This document shows positions 17,906 through 26,691 of a DNA stretch of 64,000 nucleotides, one piece after another. The position numbers and the translations under genes were made by a program. The stretch lies in NCBI GenBank assembly GCA_903909435.1, contig CAIVVT010000255.1, positions 62,001-126,000 of the forward strand. Reading direction: 5' to 3'. The notes beneath the pieces are model-generated. The model saw only the letters and a list, made by a program, of their open reading frames with translations, did not search any database and had not been told where the DNA came from. Source of the DNA: an uncultured Acidobacteriia bacterium. Lineage in GTDB: Bacteria > Acidobacteriota > Terriglobia > Bryobacterales > Bryobacteraceae. How positions within the stretch are numbered: position 1 is the first letter of the stretch; every line of letters begins with the position of its first letter.

Positions 17906-18360
17906 CTTCAGACCGGGGTCGCCTTTAGCCTCTACGCCTTTTGCTTCCAATGGCGCCGGGTTGCACTGACCACGCCTGCACCGATCTCCCATTGGCCTGC
18001 CGAAGCCTCACCCCCAGCTTGAGAACCTGTCCAAGTTCCGGCACAAAGCCGCGAAAGAGAGAGGTCAAGTCCGGTAGCAGCCCCCCGAACTCCTTAGGGT
18101 CGCGTCCCCGTTCCGGTGTATCTTGAGAGCAACCGTCAACGGCATAGAGCGGTCCGGTTCCCGAGCAACTGCTGCTTTCGGCTTCGCTCCGGAAGGTCGC
18201 CGCGCGGCGCGTGCGAATGGCGGCGGTGGCCGAAAACCACCACCACGGTGCAACCAAACCACCGGAAACGCGCTGGTGTTGCGTAACTTCAACAAACGCA
18301 ATGCCTTGAGGTTTGGCACATGTGTTGCATAACAGCACTCGAGGCCCGGAGGCCCAATCT

Positions 18361-20541
18361 ATGAGACGCCAGTTTGGCTCGTGCCAGTTTGGCCCATGGT
18401 TCCATCGAGTACTTTTGACGGCAGTCTTCATTCTTGCGGCAGTTCTCGTGCCGGCCGCTATCGCTTTGGGGCAAGCGTCGGAGCAGCAGGAAGAAGACCG
18501 TTCCGGACGTGGGGTGGCGCGGCTGAGTTTGCTCAACGGGGACGTGACGGTGCGGCGGGGCGACTCCGGCGACTGGATCGCCGCCGCGGTGAATGCGCCG
18601 CTGCTGGTGGAAGATCGTGTCCTGACCGGCGGTGGCGCGCGCGCGGAAGTCCAGCTTGACTACTACGACCGAATCCGCCTGGGCAGCGATTCGGAGGTCC
18701 GGTTTTCGGAATTGGAATGGCAAAAATACCAGGTGCAAGTGGCGCGCGGCACGGTCATTTTCTCGGCATTGCCGGGTACGAACGACCAGATCGAGTTCGC
18801 CACGCCGGCGGCGTCTCTCCGCCCGCTGGCCCCCGGCTCCTACCGCGTGACCGCCTTTGACGACGGCACCGTCGAGTTCACGGTCCGGCGCGGCGAAGCG
18901 GAGATCTACACTCCGCACGGCAGCCGCCGCCTGACACCCGGCCGTACCATGCGAGTGCACCTCTCTCAGGACAACATCCCCGAGTTCCAGGTGTCTTACG
19001 AGGCCCCCCGCGACTGGTTTGACGAATTCAGTGATCGACGCGACCAGGAAGTGCAGCGCGTCAAGTCTTATCAGTACGTTAGCCGGGAGGTGCCAGGCGC
19101 CGAGGATCTCGACAATTCCGGCGAATGGGTGAACCAGGAGCCGTACGGGTGGAGTTGGCGGCCCTACGTCGCGCCGGGTTGGGCACCCTACCGGGAGGGC
19201 CGTTGGATCTGGGCCGATGACGATTACGGCTGGACCTGGCTGAGCTACGATCCGTGGGGCTGGGCCCCCTATCACTACGGTCGTTGGTTCTGCAGCGGAG
19301 GTTCCTGGTTCTGGTACCCCGGCGCTTTCGGGGGCAGGCACTACTGGCGGCCAGGTCTGGTTGCGTTCTTCGGTTACGGCGGCTTCGGCGTGGGGCTCGG
19401 GTTTGGCTGGGTGCCCCTGGCACCATTTGAAACCTATCACCCATGGTATGGCCACAGCGGTAACCGTTACCACGAGATGGCCAACGTCAACATCATGAGC
19501 AACTACCGTAACGCCCGCGTAGGCAACGGGGTGAGCGGCATGAATTCACGGGACTTCGGCCGGGGCACGCCCGTCCGCGCCGTGCCGGTGGCCGCGCGCG
19601 AATTGGCCAACGCCAGTGTCTACCACGATGGACTGCCGGTCAACCCCAGCCGCGAGAGCCTGCGGATGAGCGACCGGCAGATCAGCGGCAGTTTGGCCGC
19701 GCGGGCCGCTCAATCGGGCAATGGACGATTCATCGCCTCCAGGCCCGCGCCGGCCTCGAATCGGACGCCCTTCGCTTCTCGGGCAGGCGGCATCCAGGCC
19801 CCCGGAGCCACCGGGAGCACGGCCGGGTTCAACCGTACAGCTGCCGGCAGCGCTGCGCGCGGCTGGACGCGCATGGGTAACACCGCCGGCGCAAGTGCGG
19901 GCGCAGGCAGGGGGAGCAACGCCAATTCAGGGTTGACTCAGCCCTCCACGGGTACGGCACGGGGCGGTTGGAGTGCGTTCGGAACTCCGGCCGGCGGGCG
20001 CAATATCCCGGGAGACACCGCCGTTTCGCCGCGGAGCGCCGGGCAGAACTCGACCGCCAGCCAGCGTGGCGGCTGGACTTCTTTTGGCTCGCCGTCCGGC
20101 ACGGCGCAGTCTGGAAGGAGCGGGTGGGTGACGCCGGGTAGCCCCAATGACGTGCGCGTTTACGGTCAAAGCGCGGCTGCCTCCGGCGGCTCGACTGCGG
20201 GCCAGAGCGGGTGGAGTTCAGGGGTAGGGCAGCCTAGTCGCGGCAACTGGAGTACGGGTGGCAGCAGCTCGAACGGTGGCGGCTACAGCCGCGGCGAAAG
20301 CCCTGCGCCGCGTTCGGAAAACTATGGTTATGGTGGCGGACAGCCCAGTCGAGGAACTTGGAACTCAGGCGGCGGAGCCTCCCCGCGCGTCTCGGTTCCG
20401 GCACGCAGCCCCGCGCCGAGCTACTCCTCCGGAAGCGGCGGCGGCTCGCACCAAAGCGCTCCAGCACCCTCCAGGTCGAGCGGCGGAGGGGGCGGAGGCG
20501 GATCGCATAGCAGCGGCGGAGGCCATTCTTCTCACCGCTAG
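18361..20541 (+). CDS. FecR-domain protein with Trp-rich (DUF6600-like) region and Gly/Ser-rich tail
   Basis: A 726-residue exported protein. A signal segment (VLLTAVFILAAVLVPAAIALG) is followed by a FecR domain (about 55-200) with LLVEDRVLTGGGARAEVQLD and GTVIFSALPG. A tryptophan/tyrosine-rich block (about 255-360) repeats patterns like WRPYVAPGWAPYREGRW and GWTWLSYDPWGWAPYHYGRW, as in DUF6600. The last 300 residues are Gly/Ser/Ala-rich, low complexity and probably disordered, ending in His/Ser. A GGAGG lies 8 nt before the ATG. There is no ECF sigma factor or TonB receptor beside it, so a classic iron-dicitrate-type signalling role is unlikely; a structural role at the surface is possible. 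A terminator follows. Confidence 0.88.
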   Translation: MRRQFGSCQFGPWFHRVLLTAVFILAAVLVPAAIALGQASEQQEEDRSGRGVARLSLLNGDVTVRRGDSGDWIAAAVNAPLLVEDRVLTGGGARAEVQLDYYDRIRLGSDSEVRFSELEWQKYQVQVARGTVIFSALPGTNDQIEFATPAASLRPLAPGSYRVTAFDDGTVEFTVRRGEAEIYTPHGSRRLTPGRTMRVHLSQDNIPEFQVSYEAPRDWFDEFSDRRDQEVQRVKSYQYVSREVPGAEDLDNSGEWVNQEPYGWSWRPYVAPGWAPYREGRWIWADDDYGWTWLSYDPWGWAPYHYGRWFCSGGSWFWYPGAFGGRHYWRPGLVAFFGYGGFGVGLGFGWVPLAPFETYHPWYGHSGNRYHEMANVNIMSNYRNARVGNGVSGMNSRDFGRGTPVRAVPVAARELANASVYHDGLPVNPSRESLRMSDRQISGSLAARAAQSGNGRFIASRPAPASNRTPFASRAGGIQAPGATGSTAGFNRTAAGSAARGWTRMGNTAGASAGAGRGSNANSGLTQPSTGTARGGWSAFGTPAGGRNIPGDTAVSPRSAGQNSTASQRGGWTSFGSPSGTAQSGRSGWVTPGSPNDVRVYGQSAAASGGSTAGQSGWSSGVGQPSRGNWSTGGSSSNGGGYSRGESPAPRSENYGYGGGQPSRGTWNSGGGASPRVSVPARSPAPSYSSGSGGGSHQSAPAPSRSSGGGGGGGSHSSGGGHSSHR

Positions 20542-20581
20542 ACGCCCCAGGCCGATTGCATTTAGCTTTATCCTTCCCTCA

Positions 20582-20617
20582 GGCCCGTCTTCCTTCCGTG
20601 GAGACGGGCCATTTTTT
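20582..20617 (+). terminator. Rho-independent terminator after the FecR-domain gene
   Basis: GGCCCGTC (20582-20589) pairs with GACGGGCC (20603-20610), followed by ATTTTTT. It lies 40 bp past the FecR stop on the same strand. Confidence 0.88.
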
Positions 20618-20690
20618 CAGGAGGGAACGACCGCAGCGGAGCAGGGAAGGGCGGCGCGGCTACTGGTTCATCGAAGTTCCTCTGGCCAAG

Positions 20691-20731
20691 CACAAAAATG
20701 CCGGCAGGGCTAAAAGCTCCCTGCCGGCATT
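20691..20731 (-). terminator. Rho-independent terminator after the PEP-CTERM gene
   Basis: AATGCCGGCAGGG (20697-20709) and CCCTGCCGGCATT (20719-20731) form a perfect 13-bp stem with a 9-nt loop. Read on the minus strand it is followed by a run of five Ts. It sits 26 bp past the PEP-CTERM stop, back to back with the FecR terminator. Confidence 0.92.
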
Positions 20732-20756
20732 CATTTCGGAAGTTACGCGGAACCAA

Positions 20757-21425
20757 CTAGCTCCTGTGGGCGCGACGCCGCAACAGAGCGGCAAGTCCGA
20801 GCAATGCAGGAGCGATCAGAGCCAACGAGCCAGGCTCAGGTACAGGAGTGAAGCTCAGCTTGCCAATGGAGAACTTCTGGATGTTGTAGTTAAGGTCGGT
20901 GACTTCGAAGATGATCCCAGCCACTTCCGCAACGGAGCTGGTCGCCCCGATGAAGAACTTCTGGCCCGGGGCCAACGTTCCTCCCCAGGAATACCCCGCC
21001 AGAATGTTATAGACGTCGTTGAACAGGTACACGGTGGCGTAGCCGGTCCCCGACCAAGCCGGCTCAATCCAGGCCCCACCGCCATAAGCAGACGTGTCGA
21101 ACGTCACAGCGATATCGTCCACGTACGTAGTCGCCCCTATGACGTAGCTGTTGGCGATCGTCCCCATGCCACTCGAATCGGGAGACACCGAGAACGAGTG
21201 TGTGTCGTAGAACAGGCCAGCCATGCCAGTCAACGCCGACGGCGTAGAAGCCCAGGGACTTGGAGTCGGCGCCGTCGCGGTGCAGCCGGCGGTCGCAAGC
21301 TGGCACCAGTCAACGGTCTGGGCAAAATCAGCAGGGTTGGTAGTCGGTGTATAGACGGCGGCTGCAGAAACGCTGCTCACAGCGAACAGGCAGGCAACGG
21401 CCAGGATCAGGAAAAACTTCTTCAT
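20757..21425 (-). CDS. PEP-CTERM sorting-domain protein
   Basis: A 222-residue secreted protein. It has a signal peptide (MKKFFLILAVACLFAVSSVSA), a beta-rich body with low lysine content, and a classic PEP-CTERM tail: VPEPGSLALIAPALLGLA, then a short arginine cluster RRRAHRS. Exosortase is expected to recognise the PEP motif and process the tail after export. GAGGAGG lies 8 nt before the ATG. The body has no enzyme motif I recognise; such proteins are usually surface or exopolysaccharide-associated. A CPBP protease and a TPR protein typical of exosortase systems lie at the right end of this window. Confidence 0.93.
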   Translation of the reverse strand: MKKFFLILAVACLFAVSSVSAAAVYTPTTNPADFAQTVDWCQLATAGCTATAPTPSPWASTPSALTGMAGLFYDTHSFSVSPDSSGMGTIANSYVIGATTYVDDIAVTFDTSAYGGGAWIEPAWSGTGYATVYLFNDVYNILAGYSWGGTLAPGQKFFIGATSSVAEVAGIIFEVTDLNYNIQKFSIGKLSFTPVPEPGSLALIAPALLGLAALLRRRAHRS

Positions 21426-21521
21426 TGAAAATGCCTCCTCATTACGCAATCTCTTGAACGGAACCGGCGCGGTTGAGTTTCGGACGTTTACGCCCACAGA
21501 CCCCATCCACGACCGGCCGGT

Positions 21522-21546
21522 GGGAAAGGCCTCGCAGGTCTTTCCC
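21522..21546 (-). promoter_or_regulatory. Hairpin between the S53 and PEP-CTERM genes
   Basis: GGGAAAG (21522-21528) pairs with CTTTCCC (21540-21546), with an inner CCT/AGG pairing. No U-tract follows on the minus strand, so this is a leader hairpin or weak attenuator ahead of the PEP-CTERM gene rather than a clear terminator. Confidence 0.35.
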
Positions 21547-21580
21547 CGTGCAATACAAAACCTCGAGCAACCTGCTTCCA

Positions 21581-22789
21581 TTACGGAAGCGACACCAGAT
21601 ACGGGACCAGCGCATTAGCCTTGGGCGCTCCAAGACCCGTAACGAAGTCGAATCCTACGCCGGAGTTCCAGACAAAGGGCCACACGCCGGCTTTACCGGA
21701 GGTGATGTCGCGGTAGTACGTGCCCGAAAGACCGAAGTCATAGAGGTGCTTCAGGGTATTGTTGAGCGGTTGCTTGCTGGCAGCGGCTCGGAGGCCGTTG
21801 GCGATGCCGACGACGGCAGCCGTCATCGGGCAAGCCAAGCTGGTTCCGCCAACTCTGTACCATCCGCCATTCAGGACGTCCCGCACCAGAACGCCGGAGT
21901 TTGGATCGGCGTCCATGGAGATGTCCGGTACCGCGCGCTTCTTGCAGGCGGTTGGCACGAGTGGTTTCTGGAAGCTCAACGCGGGCGTAACCGCGCTGCA
22001 ACCCCCGCCGGAGCCGCTCCAGCCTGTCTCGACGACGGGGTCCAGGATCGCATAGTGATTCGCGGCGGTATCCAACCCGATCGTGGTCCCGCCGACTGCG
22101 ATCACCTTAGCCGAAGTGGAGGGGTAACCGATGAAGCCGCCGGAATCGCCGGACGATGCCAGGTATGTCACGTTCGGCTGGGCAAACGCAACGTCGTAGA
22201 AGCTTTGTCCGGAATATTCGCCGCCACTCCAACTGTTCGACACGACTGAGGCCACGGTGCTCGCATAGGCTTCCGCGGTGAACAGGTCGGAGTTGTAGTT
22301 CGAATCGGCCTCTACCAGAATGATCTTCGCCAGGGGCGCAATGGCGTGCACCCACTGCGTATCGAGGTTGATCTCAAGCTCCCACCCGGAGTTGCGCGCG
22401 GGGTAATCGGTTCCGCCCCGCTGGTCAACTTTCGTGAAACAACCATTCGCCGAGGTGCAGGCTGGCAGCGCGTAAAGCGTACTAAAAGTATTCAAATCCA
22501 ACTCGACGTCCGGGGAGTCGAAGGCGTCGACAATGGCAATCGTGGCTCCCGCACCCTGACCAGGAAGCTGATCGATGCCGTAAACTTTCAGCATCTCGTC
22601 GACATTCACCCAGTTCCCACTTTTCGGGTGAATCGTCAGCAGCGGAGACGCGACGGCGGGACCCTTCACCCAGACGGTTGGCCGAGCGGCGCCCGCCGGA
22701 ATCGAACCTGGGGCCACTACAGGTGTAGGCGTCTGCGCCAGAAGCGCAGAGGCAGCTGAAACAAAACAAAATAACGTTGCTAATCTCAA
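21581..22789 (-). CDS. Secreted S53 (sedolisin-type) serine peptidase without a long propeptide
   Basis: A 402-residue protein with a signal peptide (LRLATLFCFVSAASALLAQ) and a sedolisin catalytic domain. The acid residues are in WELEINLDTQWVHAIAP (E and D), the oxyanion aspartate in SSGDSGG, the nucleophile in GGTSLACPMTAAVVG, and the calcium site region is DITSGKAG...GFDFVTGLG. All needed residues are present. Sedolisins normally carry a propeptide of about 180 residues; here only about 60 residues separate the signal from the catalytic fold. The start is a TTG at 22789 with GAGGAGG 9 nt upstream; the frame extends further but that part is not conserved. The PEP-CTERM gene follows on the same strand. 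Confidence 0.9.
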   Translation of the reverse strand: MRLATLFCFVSAASALLAQTPTPVVAPGSIPAGAARPTVWVKGPAVASPLLTIHPKSGNWVNVDEMLKVYGIDQLPGQGAGATIAIVDAFDSPDVELDLNTFSTLYALPACTSANGCFTKVDQRGGTDYPARNSGWELEINLDTQWVHAIAPLAKIILVEADSNYNSDLFTAEAYASTVASVVSNSWSGGEYSGQSFYDVAFAQPNVTYLASSGDSGGFIGYPSTSAKVIAVGGTTIGLDTAANHYAILDPVVETGWSGSGGGCSAVTPALSFQKPLVPTACKKRAVPDISMDADPNSGVLVRDVLNGGWYRVGGTSLACPMTAAVVGIANGLRAAASKQPLNNTLKHLYDFGLSGTYYRDITSGKAGVWPFVWNSGVGFDFVTGLGAPKANALVPYLVSLP

Positions 22790-23310
22790 GACGTGTAACC
22801 TCCTCTTATTCAATTGAACTCTGCCAAAACCAAGCGTTGACGTATCGCCGCAGTAACCACTTGCGGACCTGCCGGCCGGGGCCAAACTGCAATTGCGATC
22901 GACGTTCCGCAGGATCACGTACCAGACAACCGAACCCGCAGATCCGAAAACAAACGCCGAACTGGCAGTGACTGTTAACAGGTGGAAACCCGCCTGCGAA
23001 CCCGCCGAAGCGACGCAACCTTGCAGAGATCTTAACATTCAGCGGACTTTTGAACAAGAGTACTTTAGGTTCGATTGTCGCCTAGCTCGAAGATCCTCAG
23101 TTACTTGGCAAGCTAGGGCCTGCGACGTTCTGACGAGCGGTCGAAAGATGCTCGCCCCGGCAGTCGGCAGAGCGACGCTGCAAAGGATGGCCGCTTCGCT
23201 ATAGCGTGCCAGTAAGTTAACATAATAACGATTATCAGAAGTTGCAAGCATGGAAACCATCTCATCCGCCGCCCTGTCAGACAACGGAAGGCAAAAAAAG
23301 AAGGTGGTGC
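22790..23310. other. Upstream region of the S53 peptidase
   Basis: About 520 bp with no convincing gene. The S53 frame remains open to 23038 and an 81-codon minus-strand frame lies at 23039-23284, but neither shows family features or a good start. An AT-rich patch at 23215-23245 (TTAACATAATAACGATTATC) is the likeliest promoter area. The leader of the S53 mRNA could be some 400 nt long. Confidence 0.45.
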
Positions 23311-23982
23311 CTATGGGCGGGCTTCAACATCGGATCGGCACGGGGCGTCTGCACCCGATCCAACCGAGCGACCGGACAATAGGTCTTCAACCAGTCCAAG
23401 CAGATCGGCTGGCGAATTCACGGCTACAACACGGCAGCCTGCGTCCAAGCCGCTACGAATACCAGATGCCGAGTCCTCGAACACCACTGCTTCCGCCGGT
23501 TGAACCTCCAACCGGGTCAGCGCGAGTTGGTAAGGCTCCGGGTGTGGTTTGTAGTGCCGCACATCATTGCCATAAACCACGGTTCCCAGCAATTCCGCCA
23601 ATCCTGACTGCACCAGGACAGGCTCAACTTCCGCCTGATTGCTGGACGTAACCACCGCCAACCGCAGTTCCTTGAGCCCGGCCAGCAGTCCCACAACTCG
23701 TTGGTCAATAATTGGCTGAGTCGTTGCCAAATCCTGGAATATTTCTCTTTTCTGCGGATAAAGCGCCCATAGCTCATCCTCGGTAATAGGGATGGCCGTG
23801 ATCTCGTTGAACATATTGAGCATTACGAGATCGGATGTTCCAATGCAGCGGCGCTGATAAGTCTCCCAGTCCCACTCGGGCGAATACGGAGCGAGAACCT
23901 GATTCCAAGCCCTCCAGTGAAATGGCTCGGTATCGGCAAGGACTCCATCGAAATCAAACAACAGCGCTTTTATTGAAATCAC
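23311..23982 (-). CDS. HAD-superfamily phosphatase (beta-phosphoglucomutase/phosphoglycolate phosphatase-like)
   Basis: A 223-residue cytosolic hydrolase of the HAD subfamily I. Motif I is LLFDFDGVLADTEP (nucleophile and acid/base aspartates), motif II VVTSSN, motif III KPHPEPY and motif IV VVFEDSASGI. The helical cap lies at about residues 18-90. It could be a sugar-phosphate phosphatase or a beta-phosphoglucomutase; the motifs do not separate these. The start is a GTG directly after the stop of the M48 gene (no spacing), so translation is probably coupled. Confidence 0.88.
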   Translation of the reverse strand: MISIKALLFDFDGVLADTEPFHWRAWNQVLAPYSPEWDWETYQRRCIGTSDLVMLNMFNEITAIPITEDELWALYPQKREIFQDLATTQPIIDQRVVGLLAGLKELRLAVVTSSNQAEVEPVLVQSGLAELLGTVVYGNDVRHYKPHPEPYQLALTRLEVQPAEAVVFEDSASGIRSGLDAGCRVVAVNSPADLLGLVEDLLSGRSVGSGADAPCRSDVEARP

Positions 23983-25374
23983 TTAGGAAGAAAACCTCAC
24001 GCTTTGGCTCACCTTCTTGAAGCACTGCTCAAGCGTGGAGTACTGAGCGGTCGGAGACACAAATATGAGCACCAGCAGCTTTGACCCCCGATCGATCGTA
24101 AGCACGACGTCGGTTTCCCGCTGCTGCTTGTAGGGCGAGTCCGAAGTGAGGCGCGTCAAAAGTGCAGGCGATCCACTGACCGTAATACTCGAAGGCTCAG
24201 CCTCGGTCCGTACATTGGGACTGCTTCCGGCAAGTCCTTTCAAGTAGGCCGTAGTATCGCTCAGCAGTTGCACCCTGCCGTCCTTCGCGGGTAGGACGTA
24301 GGCCATGATGCCGTAGCCAACGGCCCCGCCCACCATTCCCTTGTCATCGGACACGATCAGCGACTGGTCGCTTCCAATCGTGACGTTCCACTCTTCCGGA
24401 TAGGAGAAGGTGACTTCCCCGCCCTGGTAGGTCTTGAATCGGCCGCTGACCTCGATCCTCGGCATCTCCACGACCGAGGTGACAGTGGGTGCGGTCGGTT
24501 GCTGCGAATTCGGGGAGGCACCGCCCGCGTCAGCCGATCGGGCCTTCTGCTTGACGGGCGCCAGTTGAGCGACCACCTGCTGCGCCTGTTTCAGATCTCC
24601 AGCTTGGGCCGTGTAGGGGCCGCGGGGCATGTACGGCAGTTGATCTTCGATAGCCTGGATGCGGTTGCCAGGACTGGGGTGATCGGACAGAAAGCGCGCC
24701 ACCATGGAGTTCTGGTTGCCGCCTTGCGCTTCCAGCTTTTCGAAGAAGCGCGCCAACTCGACAGGGTTGTAGCCCGCCTTGGCCATGGTGTACGCACCCA
24801 TCAGGTCGGCCTCTGCCTCCATGCCGCGAGAGAAACTCAACATGTAGGAACCAGCGCCCAGACCGACTCCCAATTGGGCCAAGGCCCCGCTCAACCCCCC
24901 GCCCCGGCTGGCAGCGCCGCTGACGAGAATGGCGCCGAGTTGAACGAACTGCGACTTGGTCGCCTGATGCGTGCCGTGCCGCAGCACGACGTGCGAAAGC
25001 TCATGCGCCAGCACGCCCGCCAATTGGGCCTCGTTCTCTGCGGCTTTGATCAGGCCGGTGTGGATGTACATCGGTCCGCCGGGCAGTGCAAACGCATTGA
25101 TGCTGTCCTCCTGCACGACTCTGAAATAGTACGGGTAGTCGTCCAGTTGTCCTTGCCGCACCAGCCGCATCCCGACCCGGTTCACGTAGTCGGTGAGTTC
25201 TCTGTTCGGTACGACGGTCATCTGCCGCTCGACCTGCTGCGCGTACTCCCGGCCGAGATCGACATCCTGCTGCTTGCTGAACAGGTTCCAGCCCGGCTTC
25301 GGCAGCTTCTTTTGAGAAGCTGCGAGAGCCAGCACGGCGCAGGCCAGCAACAGCGCCAACAACCTCTTCCGCAT
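23983..25374 (-). CDS. M48-family periplasmic metalloprotease (BepA-like)
   Basis: A 463-residue protein with a signal peptide (MRKRLLALLLACAVLALAAS) and an M48 catalytic domain. It has PGGPMYIHTGLI, the zinc site HELSHVVLRH near residue 128, and the third ligand region GMEAEADLMGAYTMAKAGYNP. The C-terminal 150 residues are a beta-rich extra domain (for example VTFSYPEEWNVTIG), not the TPR domain of Escherichia coli BepA. It probably controls outer-membrane protein quality in the periplasm. A GGAGG lies 8 nt before the ATG at 25374; the frame extends 10 codons further without conserved residues. It is divergent from ilvE. Confidence 0.92.
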   Translation of the reverse strand: MRKRLLALLLACAVLALAASQKKLPKPGWNLFSKQQDVDLGREYAQQVERQMTVVPNRELTDYVNRVGMRLVRQGQLDDYPYYFRVVQEDSINAFALPGGPMYIHTGLIKAAENEAQLAGVLAHELSHVVLRHGTHQATKSQFVQLGAILVSGAASRGGGLSGALAQLGVGLGAGSYMLSFSRGMEAEADLMGAYTMAKAGYNPVELARFFEKLEAQGGNQNSMVARFLSDHPSPGNRIQAIEDQLPYMPRGPYTAQAGDLKQAQQVVAQLAPVKQKARSADAGGASPNSQQPTAPTVTSVVEMPRIEVSGRFKTYQGGEVTFSYPEEWNVTIGSDQSLIVSDDKGMVGGAVGYGIMAYVLPAKDGRVQLLSDTTAYLKGLAGSSPNVRTEAEPSSITVSGSPALLTRLTSDSPYKQQRETDVVLTIDRGSKLLVLIFVSPTAQYSTLEQCFKKVSQSVRFSS

Positions 25375-25436
25375 CTTCAATTCCTCCGGTCCCCCGCGGT
25401 GCATCCAGGTAGCAAAGCTGCTGTCATAATGGCAAT

Positions 25437-26378
25437 ATGACGCCCACAGAAAAAATATGGCACAACGGCAGGTTCATCGCGTGGGATGAGGCCAAGATCC
25501 ACGTGCTCTCGCACGTGGTCAGCTACGGAAGCTCCGTATTTGAAGGCGTCCGTTGCTACGAAACGCAGTCCGGGCCCGCCATTTTCCGCTTGAAAGAACA
25601 CACGCGCCGACTGCTCGATTCCGCCAAAGTGTATCGTATCGACGTCCCGTTCACGCGCGACGAATTGGCGCAAGCGCAGGTTGAACTGGTCAGGGTCAAC
25701 CAGCTTCGCTCCTGCTACATACGACCCATTATCCTACGCGGTTACGGGAACATGGGAGTGCTGCCATTCGGCAACCCCACAGAGGTGTACCTAGCCTGCT
25801 GGGAATGGGGCAAGTACCTGGGCGACGAGGCTCTGGCGCAGGGTGTGGACGTTTGCGTCTCATCCTGGACCCGGATCGCACCCAATACTCTGCCCGCGCT
25901 GGCCAAAGCAGCCGGCAACTACATGAATTCGCAGTTGATCCGCATGCAGGCGCATCTCGACGGCTATGCCGAGGCGATCGCGCTGGACGATACGGGCCGC
26001 GTGAGCGAGGGCTCCGGCGAGAACATCTTCGTAATCCGCGACGGCAAACTGCACACCCCGCCGCTAGGCTCCAGCGTGCTGCCCGGCATCACGCGCGACT
26101 CCATCGCTACGCTTGCCCGCGACATGGACATCCCGGTGGTGGAGACTCCCATCCCGCGCGAGATGCTCTACATCGCCGACGAGATCTTCTTCACCGGCAC
26201 GGCGGCGGAGGTCACGCCCATCCGCAGCGTCGACAAGATCCAGGTAGGCAGCGGCCGTCGAGGCCCGATCACGGAGCGTATCCAGAAGGCGTTCTTCGAC
26301 ATCGTGTCGGGTCGCAGCGAGGACCGCTACGGCTGGTTGACCCCGGTTGTGGCGGCACCCGAACCAGTGCGGGCCTGA
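25437..26378 (+). CDS. ilvE: Branched-chain amino acid aminotransferase
   Basis: A 313-residue class IV PLP enzyme that interconverts branched-chain amino acids and their 2-oxo acids. The order is typical: [16 protein letters not shown], the PLP lysine region [15 protein letters not shown], the acidic loop [11 protein letters not shown] and GTAAEVTPI. Length fits the family. It is divergent from the M48 gene 62 bp away. No other ilv genes are near. The downstream hairpins (26383-26455) are the nearest candidates for ending the transcript. Confidence 0.95.
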   Translation: MTPTEKIWHNGRFIAWDEAKIHVLSHVVSYGSSVFEGVRCYETQSGPAIFRLKEHTRRLLDSAKVYRIDVPFTRDELAQAQVELVRVNQLRSCYIRPIILRGYGNMGVLPFGNPTEVYLACWEWGKYLGDEALAQGVDVCVSSWTRIAPNTLPALAKAAGNYMNSQLIRMQAHLDGYAEAIALDDTGRVSEGSGENIFVIRDGKLHTPPLGSSVLPGITRDSIATLARDMDIPVVETPIPREMLYIADEIFFTGTAAEVTPIRSVDKIQVGSGRRGPITERIQKAFFDIVSGRSEDRYGWLTPVVAAPEPVRA

Positions 26379-26382
26379 GTGG

Positions 26383-26455
26383 GGCGGCGCTCCAGCGCCG
26401 CCACTGACGCTACAGAGTCCAGTTAGTTTCCGGAGCGGGCGCTGAAGCGCCGCCC
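26383..26455. repeat. Pair of REP-like GC palindromes
   Basis: GGCGGCGCT-cc-AGCGCCGCC (26383-26402) is a perfect 9-bp palindrome, and GGCGCT-ga-AGCGCC (26438-26451) with flanking GGG/CCC is a second. Each is bordered by CACTG/CAGTG-like ends (CCACTG and CACAGTG), so the two could be related units in opposite orientation, as in a BIME. They may also stop ilvE transcription. Confidence 0.55.
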
Positions 26456-26472
26456 ACAGTGAGCAGAAAAAA

Positions 26473-26549
26473 TCCGGGCCGCCCAGCCACCCCCAAATTC
26501 TCAACCTCCCCCGAGATTTAGAAACAATGGAGCGGCGCAGCGGCCCGGA
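26473..26549 (+). promoter_or_regulatory. Nested stem-loop upstream of nagA
   Basis: A 10-bp perfect outer stem (26473-26482 with 26540-26549) encloses an inner stem with a bulge (AAATTCTC with GAGATTT). It ends about 140 bp before the nagA ATG. It could be a structured leader RNA or another REP-type element; there is no match to a riboswitch I know. Confidence 0.35.
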
Positions 26550-26691
26550 CCTTCACAATGTAGCGTCTTGGCGATGGTTGCGGAAGTGGCTCAGTGCGTT
26601 TCCCACAAGGATTTTGGCTGGAGAATGTCATTGTTTTTCAGGCGCTTAGCCGAACCCGATGTGGGTAAAGTGTGAAAAAAACGGAGGTACT

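Larger units (their letters stand above)
17317..18360. other. 1-kb intergenic region with a diverged duplication
   Basis: No established gene. The centre holds two copies of a 140-bp unit (17528-17668 and 17766-17905) that may carry short peptide genes, listed separately. From 17906 to 18360 I see no gene with family features; several overlapping frames exist but none has a convincing start and none resembles a family. The 3' end provides the FecR ribosome binding site. Confidence 0.6.
26379..26691. other. Intergenic region rich in inverted repeats, ilvE-nagA
   Basis: No gene. Two GC palindromes lie just after ilvE (26383-26402 and 26438-26451). Further on, TCCGGGCCGC (26473-26482) pairs with GCGGCCCGGA (26540-26549), enclosing an imperfect inner stem AAATTCTC/GAGATTT. 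The rest gives a GGAGG site for nagA. Confidence 0.6.

Noticed and set aside
21426-21580. A riboswitch in the PEP-CTERM gene leader
   Set aside because: A GGGAAAG/CTTTCCC hairpin is present, but no known riboswitch core could be matched.
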